DNA of 24,011 bases from a virus, in IMG/VR virus record IMGVR_UViG_3300042387_000217, positions 1-24,011 of that record. One strand, written 5' to 3'. Of this stretch, positions 10,734 through 16,215 are shown piece after piece. The notes beneath the pieces are model-generated. The model saw only the letters and a list, made by a program, of their open reading frames with translations. It made no database searches and was not told the origin of the DNA. Numbering within the stretch: the first letter of the stretch is position 1; each line of letters opens with the position of its first letter. Both the position numbers and the translations under genes were made by a program.

Positions 10734-11521
10734 TGTACCCGTTCAGGTATATCTGAGACATCCATAAATTCGGGATTGAACTGCAACCAAAAAGCCGTAT
10801 CCCCAGTTGGATCTGCCTTACCATAGCGGTTCTTAACGGGCGCTACCGCGAGGTAGCCTGGTGCGTTAGTTCCCACTGTACAGATAAGTGCAGGCAACTG
10901 CGCCACCATGCCCTGCAAAGCAGAGCGAGGTTGGCACGGGTTCCCCATATACGACTCTTTGGTATGATGCAGTATCAATACCGCAGCGTTGGTATCTCTT
11001 GCGAGATATTTCAACTCTTTGATTGTGGAACGCATGTTAGCAAACTCTTCTCCCCCGTCATTGGAGATATCCATAAGGTTATCAACAACTATGAGAGTCG
11101 GCGAACAGCCCCACAATTCCTCGAATGCTTCTACCTCTTGATCGAGATCTGCCAGCGTAGGTGCTGACTCAAACGACCAGAAGATATGCCCCGAGGAATC
11201 ATTAATTGTTTTACGACTACCCTCAATATCTTCGTTGAGCATGTGCTCAGCATCAGACTGGGACTTGCTGGTAATCATAGATAGCAGACGCATAGCCATT
11301 GTGTGAGCGTTTGTGTCGGCTGATACATACAAGGTAGGAACTTTAGCCCGTAGCGCAATAGCCAAAGCCAGTGTCGACTTACCAGCACCAGGAGTGCCAG
11401 CAATCATCGAAACTTCGGATCGGCGAATAACTACTTTGTTGGCATCAAACGTGCGGAACACTGATGGTAATGGTTCACCACCGATGTCCTTTCCACCAAC
11501 TGCACGGGCTAGGGTTCTCAT
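10730..11521 (-). CDS. DnaB/RecA-like replicative ATPase, 263 aa
   Basis: Walker A GTPGAGKST (42-50), a Walker B-like LIVVDNL (143-149), HHTK (185-188) and a late Lys/Arg-rich segment KNRYGK (230-235) match the RecA-like motor core of DnaB-type helicases and KaiC/RadA-like ATPases. There is no DnaB N-terminal domain, as is usual in the short actinophage proteins annotated as DnaB-like helicases. With the primase pair downstream, it probably unwinds the phage replication fork. The start at 11521 is three bases after the previous stop. An 11-mer repeat copy (11309-11319) lies in the gene and encodes the stretch A-D-T-N-A. Confidence 0.82.
   Translation of the reverse strand: MRTLARAVGGKDIGGEPLPSVFRTFDANKVVIRRSEVSMIAGTPGAGKSTLALAIALRAKVPTLYVSADTNAHTMAMRLLSMITSKSQSDAEHMLNEDIEGSRKTINDSSGHIFWSFESAPTLADLDQEVEAFEELWGCSPTLIVVDNLMDISNDGGEEFANMRSTIKELKYLARDTNAAVLILHHTKESYMGNPCQPRSALQGMVAQLPALICTVGTNAPGYLAVAPVKNRYGKADPTGDTAFWLQFNPEFMDVSDIPERVQ
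11309..11319 (+). repeat. 11-mer directional repeat, copy 7 (GTTTGTGTCGG), inside a gene
   Basis: Exact copy inside the helicase-like gene, again on the + strand although the gene is read leftward. It is isolated from the left-arm cluster by about 5 kb, so it could be chance. Confidence 0.5.
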
Positions 11522-11524
11522 ATC

Positions 11525-11947
11525 TTAGAATGTACTCCATTCAGAATCGTGTCGGCGTACCCATACTGGTTCGCACTGATCTGGTGTTCCTTTAGGTGAA
11601 GGACACATGTATGCCTTCCATGGACCCTTTGCACCTGCACCTGTTCGCTTGGTCATTACACCATGTGAGCAGGTCTTAGATGATGGTCCAAGATTACCAG
11701 CATTGGTTGGGTGTGCAGTGTGAACTGCCTCAGCCCCAGGAAATGCTGCTGCGATATTTTGAACTGCCTGAACACCGTTGCTAGGTGCTCCTGTTAGAGA
11801 CTGTGCCATTACCTTGAGTACATCCTGTGACTCTTCGATACCGACTGCACTCTCTAGTGCTTCACAGAAACCAACGTAGGTCTCTGAGGCTACCACGAAG
11901 ATACGTCCATCGGGTAGTTTACTGCTGACTTGGAAGTTTCCAGTCAT
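11525..11947 (-). CDS. Zinc-ribbon protein next to Cas4-like nuclease, 140 aa
   Basis: The N-terminal half is a small alpha/beta domain beginning MTGNFQVSSKLPDGRIFVVA. A variable linker follows, and then a C-terminal zinc ribbon: CSHGVMTKR (about 93-101), GPWKAYMC (about 108-115) and QCEPVWVRR (about 124-132). This CxHG...GPWKxYxCP...QCxPxWVRR pattern recurs in actinophage proteins adjacent to Cas4-like exonucleases and is often treated as single-strand-DNA-binding, which I cannot confirm. AAGGAG precedes the ATG, which overlaps the Cas4-like stop (ATGA). Confidence 0.7.
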   Translation of the reverse strand: MTGNFQVSSKLPDGRIFVVASETYVGFCEALESAVGIEESQDVLKVMAQSLTGAPSNGVQAVQNIAAAFPGAEAVHTAHPTNAGNLGPSSKTCSHGVMTKRTGAGAKGPWKAYMCPSPKGTPDQCEPVWVRRHDSEWSTF

Positions 11948-12699
11948 TTGTTATCTCCTTTTTTTGTTGAGTGAAGAAACTTGCATGAGGATATCACACC
12001 ACATCTGCCACAGTTTGAGAAGTTGGGCAGGAATACTGAGTTCTTTCGAGCGATGTCGAAGGTGTTGAGTATGTCCTCGACTCGTTCAGCATGTAGAAAT
12101 TCTAGGTTCCATTGTGAAACTGTACCAGTACGTGCATCCCAGAAACCTGCCCTATCGACAGTAATCCCATGCTTACCCAATGCCCATGCATACACTGCAA
12201 GTTGCAAAGGATGCTTCTGGGATGACGCACCAGTCTTGATGTCGATGAGTACCCTATTCCCATCGAAATCGGTCATGACTCTATCAATTGCCATCTTGAC
12301 GATGGTATCCTCGATAGGAATTTCGTATTGCTTTTCAATAAAATCTTCGTAGACATTCCAGCCATTGTTGCGGAACTTGATCCACTTCTCAAGCATCCAG
12401 ATGCCTTCGCCATACCACCACGACATATCCTCACGTTTGGCATACTGCCATGTGTTCATGTCTCCGTGGAGTTCTTCATCTTCTTTGACCTGATCGAACC
12501 AGACCTTGTTCCAGATGGTTTCGGGATCTCCGCCTTCAAGATCATAAACTTCGGTAGCCTTATGTACGGCTGTACCGCCAGTGAACCAGACGGCGTGTGC
12601 TTCTTGCACACCCTCGACCTTGGTGAGGTAGTACTTCCAACCACATTCTTGCCAAGTGGTTAGTGACGAGTAAGAGATATGTTCAGGTAATGATTTCAT
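11944..12699 (-). CDS. Cas4-like RecB-family exonuclease, 251 aa
   Basis: C19 together with C230, C233 and C239 (CGRCGVISSC) gives the four cysteines of a Cas4/AddB-type iron-sulfur cluster. GGTAVH (41-46) supplies the nuclease His, D139-R140 the acidic strand, LIDIKTG (151-157) the D-x-K core, and QLAVYAW (166-172) the QxxxY motif. The full set supports an active single-strand exonuclease used in phage recombination or end processing rather than CRISPR; no cas genes or CRISPR arrays are in the window. The ATG at 12699 overlaps the upstream stop. Confidence 0.88.
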   Translation of the reverse strand: MKSLPEHISYSSLTTWQECGWKYYLTKVEGVQEAHAVWFTGGTAVHKATEVYDLEGGDPETIWNKVWFDQVKEDEELHGDMNTWQYAKREDMSWWYGEGIWMLEKWIKFRNNGWNVYEDFIEKQYEIPIEDTIVKMAIDRVMTDFDGNRVLIDIKTGASSQKHPLQLAVYAWALGKHGITVDRAGFWDARTGTVSQWNLEFLHAERVEDILNTFDIARKNSVFLPNFSNCGRCGVISSCKFLHSTKKGDNK

Positions 12700-12794
12700 T
12701 AGTCGCAGTCCTTATTAGAGCATTGAAGACCTGCTCTAGTATTGACAAGAGGCGATTTACAGAGTGGGCAAAGTAAGGTAGTTTTTGTATTCAT
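12699..12794 (-). CDS. Zinc-ribbon peptide, 31 aa
   Basis: The stop forms a TAATG overlap with the Cas4-like start, supporting translation. CPLC (residues 9-12) and C25/C30 (CSNKDC) make a rubredoxin-like zinc knuckle after a short basic N-terminus (MNTKTTLL). It lies seven bases after the stop of the first operon gene. Very small; function unknown. Confidence 0.65.
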   Translation of the reverse strand: MNTKTTLLCPLCKSPLVNTRAGLQCSNKDCD

Positions 12795-12801
12795 GGAAGT
12801 A

Positions 12802-12924
12802 CTATATCAGACGATTATGTTTTAGGAAGATTGAACCTTCCACGAAGTCAATCGCGTCGTCGATATCCGATTCGATATCTATCCAGAGTTCTGACGAACT
12901 CCCCATCACACTACATCTCCGCAT
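12802..12924 (-). CDS. Hypothetical acidic peptide, 40 aa
   Basis: ATG at 12924 follows AGGAAGAT at a good spacing; an internal ATG at 12906 is an alternative (34 aa). The product reads MRRCSVMGSSSELWIDIESD followed by a helix with IDDAIDFVEGSIFL. It is apparently the first gene of the leftward replication operon, and stop and next start are seven bases apart. No family recognised. Confidence 0.55.
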   Translation of the reverse strand: MRRCSVMGSSSELWIDIESDIDDAIDFVEGSIFLKHNRLI

Positions 12925-13094
12925 TTCTTATCTTCCTGCCTGAGTCCTGAATTTAAGAAATGCCCCCCTACCCCCCAAAAAAATTGGTGGTTCAGGGAGG
13001 CGATGAACTAGGCTTTGCCGTCGTCCGTCATTTGAAGTTTCTGCCCCACGGTTTAACCCGCCCACGAAGGATATCATGTGATACGATCTTCCGC
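12925..13094. promoter_or_regulatory. Divergent intergenic region with two G-runs
   Basis: This region separates the leftward replication operon from the rightward island. On the - strand it reads six G, TA, six G (12961-12976 on the + strand as C-runs), preceded by seven T. TTGGGG and TAAATT on the - strand are 17 bases apart and could be a weak leftward promoter for the 12924 operon. For the rightward genes only a TTGAAG (13032-13037) without a clear -10 is seen. The G-runs could form a four-stranded structure on the non-template strand. Confidence 0.35.
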
Positions 13095-13208
13095 ATGATA
13101 GAGATAACCATTTGCGACGAGTGTCGCAAGACCATCAACACCGAAGATGACACCTTTGTAATTGTCGACAAAGTATACTACTGCTACGATTGCTGGAGGG
13201 ATGTCTGA
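13095..13208 (+). CDS. Zinc-ribbon peptide, 37 aa
   Basis: CDEC (residues 7-10) and CYDC (30-33) around a beta-rich centre (DDTFVIVDKVYY) form a complete small zinc ribbon, reading MIEITICDECRKT at the start. No clear ribosome binding site precedes 13095; AAGGA is 24 bases away. The frame is open further upstream but has no better start and runs through the C-runs. Its stop overlaps the next ATG (TGATG), which supports its being real. Confidence 0.55.
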   Translation: MIEITICDECRKTINTEDDTFVIVDKVYYCYDCWRDV

Positions 13209-13375
13209 TGCCAACCTACGACTACGAATGCCCTGGGGATGGGGAAGTCATAGAGTTCACCCTACCCTTCGACCATGAGGCCCCTCTATGCGCCTGTGGT
13301 GACGTTATGAGGCGTGTTTTTAACCCTGTGCCAGTCAAGTTTAACGGCTCAGGATTCTATTCCACAGGTGGTTGA
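13208..13375 (+). CDS. FmdB-type zinc-ribbon protein, 55 aa
   Basis: MPTYDYECPGDGEVIEF at the start and CACGDVMRRVFNPV are the FmdB-family signature (first strand, CxxC-like pair, then an RRxxxP segment). The usual first CxxC is degenerate: Cys8 only, with Asp-Gly in place of the second Cys. It ends in GSGFYSTGG, also typical of the family. GGAGGG six bases upstream sets the start at 13208. Its role is unclear; these proteins are widespread in actinobacteria and their phages. Confidence 0.8.
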   Translation: MPTYDYECPGDGEVIEFTLPFDHEAPLCACGDVMRRVFNPVPVKFNGSGFYSTGG

Positions 13376-13395
13376 ACAGAAGTTAATCAGAGTAA

Positions 13396-13503
13396 ATGCA
13401 CTTCGAGTTGGGACGATTTGATGACCCGACCTATACAATCACCCTCGGAAGCCAAAAACTAGGCGCAACTCGCCATCTTTCGGGGCGATTTGGGGCATTG
13501 TAG
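13396..13503 (+). CDS. Possible small protein, 35 aa
   Basis: The open frame MHFELGRFDDPTYTITLG, then SQKLGATRHLSGRFGAL, follows the FmdB-type gene by 20 bases. The ribosome binding site is weak (CAGAGTAA). The sequence looks like a beta hairpin and ends just before the opposing terminator. There is no other support. Confidence 0.35.
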   Translation: MHFELGRFDDPTYTITLGSQKLGATRHLSGRFGAL

Positions 13504-13510
13504 AGACGAC

Positions 13511-13548
13511 AAAAAGCCCCCCACCAGAGGTTAGTCTGATGAGGGGCT
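13511..13548 (-). terminator. Intrinsic terminator of the leftward late operon
   Basis: On the - strand AGCCCCTCA pairs with TGGGGGGCT (one T-G pair) and is followed by T's, 22 bases after the stop of the last late gene at 13570. Confidence 0.8.
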
Positions 13549-13569
13549 GATTGTTGAGAGCAGGCTAGG

Positions 13570-13761
13570 TTACTTAGAACCCTTGCCGAACTCTGGGGAC
13601 TTAGGATCGAGAGCCTTCCACACAGGTGCGATGAAGGCTGAGACGAAGGCATAAGCCAAAGTCTTTGGGTCAGTTACACCTGCCATGTAAAGCGCTGTAA
13701 CTGCAGGAACTGCAGCACGTGCGTACGTGGTTAGGATTGCAATGAGTTTATCTGTTGTCAT
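13570..13761 (-). CDS. Small membrane protein of the lysis cassette (holin-like), 63 aa
   Basis: ATG at 13761 (MTTDKLIAIL) is preceded by AAGGAGAAAC, a strong ribosome binding site; a longer frame upstream overlaps the endolysin and is rejected. Two modest hydrophobic stretches (YARAAVPAVTALYMAG and LAYAFVSAFIAPVWKAL) are separated by TDPKT. The C-terminus is polar (DPKSPEFGKGSK). It lies directly downstream of the CHAP endolysin in the late operon. A holin or lysis regulator is likely by position, not proven. Confidence 0.65.
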   Translation of the reverse strand: MTTDKLIAILTTYARAAVPAVTALYMAGVTDPKTLAYAFVSAFIAPVWKALDPKSPEFGKGSK

Positions 13762-13769
13762 GTTTCTCC

Positions 13770-14279
13770 TTATGACTTGAATACTGGCTTGCCAAAACCG
13801 ACGACAGACACGACTTGTGACTTGCGGAGTTTGGAGCCATTCTTCTTCTTGTAGGCGCGTACCTTGAGGCATACTTGTCCTCCGTTACGCTGGTCGCCCT
13901 TCTTATCTGGGGCGGTATTGCCTTCGATACAGGTGACTGTGCCATCGCCGTTATCTTTAACGACAATGCCAACATGTGAGATTCGGTCTACCCCGTCGTT
14001 TGGAAAATCAAAGAACACGATATCTCCTGGAAGAGGAATTGCTTCCTCAGCCTTTTCCCACTGGTTCTTCTTCATAAACGCGGTAGCACCTGCAACTGTT
14101 GATACGCAATTAGGGATCTTGAGACCCACTTCATTGGCACACCAGTTCACAAATGAGCCACACCAAGGCAAGAAGTTCGCCTTAGTGAAAGCACCGTACT
14201 TGGTTTCGTTGTCCTTAGGACCTTCGATTACACCGATTTCGCCTCTGGCGATTGCGATGAAGTCTAAACGTTGACCCAT
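13770..14279 (-). CDS. CHAP-domain endolysin, 169 aa
   Basis: The catalytic Cys40 lies in LPWCGSFVNW (37-46), His102 in ISHVGIVV (100-107) and Glu119 in CIEGNT (117-122), the Cys-His-Glu/Asn triad of CHAP amidase/endopeptidases. PLPGDIVFFDF (82-92) is the typical preceding strand. It cleaves peptide bonds of peptidoglycan to release phage. There is no signal peptide, so export needs a holin; small membrane proteins are encoded on both sides. The C-terminus is short and Lys-rich (YKKKNGSKLRKSQ) with no obvious separate wall-binding domain. TAATG overlap with the upstream gene. Confidence 0.9.
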   Translation of the reverse strand: MGQRLDFIAIARGEIGVIEGPKDNETKYGAFTKANFLPWCGSFVNWCANEVGLKIPNCVSTVAGATAFMKKNQWEKAEEAIPLPGDIVFFDFPNDGVDRISHVGIVVKDNGDGTVTCIEGNTAPDKKGDQRNGGQVCLKVRAYKKKNGSKLRKSQVVSVVGFGKPVFKS

Positions 14280-14521
14280 TATTCTCCTGCTTTCTTATCA
14301 ACCTTAGCAAAGGCTGCGTTGATTTCTTCTGAGGTGAGGCTTCCATCTGCTAGGTAGAAACGGGCAAGGGCTTCAAGCACACGTGCTGCTCCCAAGGCTC
14401 CAGCAAGCGTTGCTGCCTGCCATACTTCAATCCCAACCAATGATCCAGCACCGATAACTCCGAGAGATTCTGCTGCGATTACCGCAAAGATTCTCATCAT
14501 TACGTTCTTGAATGTATCCAT
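14279..14521 (-). CDS. Holin-like membrane protein, 80 aa
   Basis: Two hydrophobic segments (about 10-32: RIFAVIAAESLGVIGAGSLV; and about 35-55: WQAATLAGALGAARVLEALA) are followed by an acidic helix with DGSLTSEEINAAF. This matches the small holin-like proteins beside endolysins in many actinophages. Its stop overlaps the endolysin ATG, and its ATG overlaps the upstream stop. It would permeabilise the membrane to time lysis. Confidence 0.7.
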   Translation of the reverse strand: MDTFKNVMMRIFAVIAAESLGVIGAGSLVGIEVWQAATLAGALGAARVLEALARFYLADGSLTSEEINAAFAKVDKKAGE

Positions 14522-14691
14522 TATTCGTCCTTCATGTTTCGGATGTTGAGGGTCACTACCCAGACAACAAGTGTGACCATGATTGCGTAACCAACTATGG
14601 TCTTTGCAGACCCTTCTAGAACAACCCAGGCGATGAACATGCCCAGGATTGTCCAGAGTTGGTTAAAGAAATCTGAGAACCATTTTTTCAT
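14521..14691 (-). CDS. Small two-span membrane protein, 56 aa
   Basis: TAATG overlaps at both ends (stop with 14521 ATG, start with the upstream stop at 14691) mark a real gene. [13 protein letters not shown] precedes hydrophobic segments ILGMFIAWVVLEG and IVGYAIMVTLVVWVVTL, with a polar end NIRNMKDE. It fits a second holin or antiholin of the lysis cassette. Confidence 0.7.
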   Translation of the reverse strand: MKKWFSDFFNQLWTILGMFIAWVVLEGSAKTIVGYAIMVTLVVWVVTLNIRNMKDE

Positions 14692-16055
14692 TAGGGTTTC
14701 CTTCTGTATGCGGCTACTGCAGCAGCACCTGCTGCGGCTTGGGTGGCTATGTTTCCAGCGATGATGGCTGATAGAACAACCTTCTCTGACTCTTCTCTTA
14801 CCTCTGGTGACATATCTGCACCAATGTTTGATAGGGCGGTAAGGACTTGTCCTGGATCTGTAAAGAGTTCTGCGAGCAATTCAGCAGGATTCTCAAGGAG
14901 TTCAAGAGCAATCACTACCTCTGCTGTCAGGATGACTCCGTTCTCCAGTTCCACTGGAGTATCAGGAGGCAACACGCTGAGGTCTGTCGATTCAGTAAGT
15001 TGTACAACTTCTGGTACAGTTGGCTCAGGTGTTTCTATAGGAGGCTCAGGTTGTACTGGTTCAGGCGTTGGCTCAGGTTCAGCAAGTTCAACCTCAGGCT
15101 CAAGTGGCTCTGGTTCGTCAACGATCTCAGGCTCCGTAATTTCAGGTTCCTCAACGGGCTCTTCTGGCTCAAGAGGAATCTCAGGCTCTACGACCTCTGG
15201 TTCATCCACTGGTTCGTCAACCTCAGGCTCTGGTTCTTCAGGAACTTCAGGCGTGGGTTCTGGTTCAGGCTCAGGTTCTGGCTCTGGAGTAGGTTCAGGT
15301 AATGGTTCGGGTGATGGCTCTGGTTGAGGCTGTGGCTCAGGTTCTGGTCTTGGTGGCGATACCACTATTGGCTCTGGTTGTACTATTGGCGTTGGCTCGG
15401 GAAGAGGAGTAACCACAGATGTTGGAATTGATTCTGCTGTTTGGGTATCTACCGTTGATGTCTCTACTGGTAGTACAGGTGTTGAAGTATCGGAAGTTTG
15501 AGTCTGTGTCTCAACGGTTGCAGACTCAGTTACAGTTGTTGTCTCAGCAGGTGCAGAAACTGTATCAGGAGACGGAACAACTACAGTCGGAGAATCGACA
15601 CTTGCGGTCCCAGAATCTTCTGTTGAAGGACTCGGAGAAGGGCTTGGTTGAGGCGAGGGAGCAGTTGAAGTTTCTGAAACAACAGTTTGAGTCTCAGAGA
15701 CTACAGTTTGAGTCTCGGTGGGACTTTCGTGAGTAGGAACTATACCGCCATAATAACGAAGAGTGTTATCAGAAAGACTGTCACTAATATAAACAGTGAA
15801 TCGTCCATTAAATCCGCCTTCACAATACAATCGGGCAATATCACCCTTACCATTAAAGAAACTATTACTATTATCCCAGCCAACACTAGCAGTTCTAGTC
15901 TCAGTGCCGTCGGCAGTGGTACAAGTAATCTGTACGTTTGAGACCATTACGGCCTGTGATGATGCTGGGAATAGATAAGATGTGCCTATAACTAGGAGAA
16001 TAATCCCTAGTCTACTTGCCGTCCTTCTCGCAGAGGAGGAGATATATTTGGTCAA
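14691..16055 (-). CDS. Secreted Pro/Glu/Thr-rich surface-like protein, 454 aa
   Basis: A clear signal peptide ([15 protein letters not shown], then cleavage after ASSQA near residue 35) leads into a small domain with two cysteines (C45, C78; about 36-105). A long low-complexity stalk follows: Thr/Ser/Val-rich repeats (110-210), then PEP/PEPE repeats (about 215-360). The C-terminus holds a helical part, a hydrophobic segment [21 protein letters not shown] and a basic end YRRKP, like a membrane anchor without an LPxTG box. TTG at 16055 is the only plausible start; it overlaps the upstream gene by 44 bases. It lies between the tail and lysis genes. It could bridge membrane and wall during lysis (a spanin-like idea) or mask the cell surface. 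No family recognised. Confidence 0.75.
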   Translation of the reverse strand: MTKYISSSARRTASRLGIILLVIGTSYLFPASSQAVMVSNVQITCTTADGTETRTASVGWDNSNSFFNGKGDIARLYCEGGFNGRFTVYISDSLSDNTLRYYGGIVPTHESPTETQTVVSETQTVVSETSTAPSPQPSPSPSPSTEDSGTASVDSPTVVVPSPDTVSAPAETTTVTESATVETQTQTSDTSTPVLPVETSTVDTQTAESIPTSVVTPLPEPTPIVQPEPIVVSPPRPEPEPQPQPEPSPEPLPEPTPEPEPEPEPEPTPEVPEEPEPEVDEPVDEPEVVEPEIPLEPEEPVEEPEITEPEIVDEPEPLEPEVELAEPEPTPEPVQPEPPIETPEPTVPEVVQLTESTDLSVLPPDTPVELENGVILTAEVVIALELLENPAELLAELFTDPGQVLTALSNIGADMSPEVREESEKVVLSAIIAGNIATQAAAGAAAVAAYRRKP

Positions 16056-16215
16056 CGCGTTGTTCCAATCGGTTCACTTGATCTTTGACAGAACTACCCC
16101 CATTTGGCTTTAATTCTGATAGATAGTGTTTAACTAACCATCGAACAAAACCTGTAAACCCTGCAAGCAGAGTCATCAGCGCTACGAAAAAACCAGCCCA
16201 CTCAGTAACTGTCAT
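16012..16215 (-). CDS. Membrane-anchored coiled-coil protein, 67 aa
   Basis: One membrane segment (residues about 5-27, [21 protein letters not shown]) is followed by a Gly-Gly hinge and a coiled coil ([25 protein letters not shown]). Proteins of this shape follow minor tail genes in many actinophages. The role is unknown; membrane or lysis functions are suggested. ATG overlaps the tail gene stop (ATGA). Confidence 0.75.
   Translation of the reverse strand: MTVTEWAGFFVALMTLLAGFTGFVRWLVKHYLSELKPNGGSSVKDQVNRLEQRVDQIYLLLCEKDGK

Noticed and set aside
11944-12699. Cas4-like gene as part of a CRISPR adaptation module
   Set aside because: The neighbours are phage replication genes; no cas1, cas2 or repeat array is visible.
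12960-13094. N-terminal extension of the 13095 zinc-ribbon gene
   Set aside because: The extension begins inside the C-runs without a ribosome binding site and has no domain features; the zinc ribbon is complete from 13095.
13985-14020. GTTTGGAAAATCAAAG near 13998 as a ninth palindrome
   Set aside because: Only the left half matches; it lies in the endolysin coding sequence and is not palindromic.
14743-15327. A Gly/Ser-rich + strand frame resembling a silk-like or antifreeze repeat
   Set aside because: Antisense shadow of the PEP/PEPE repeats of the same secreted protein.
15419-15736. A 105-aa + strand open frame with an N-terminal hydrophobic stretch and a long Gln/Leu-rich coiled coil, looking like a spanin
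   Set aside because: It lies exactly antisense to the Thr/Ser-rich stalk of the secreted protein; the Gln/Leu pattern is produced by reading the Thr/Val/Glu codons backward. There is no ribosome binding site or + strand neighbour.
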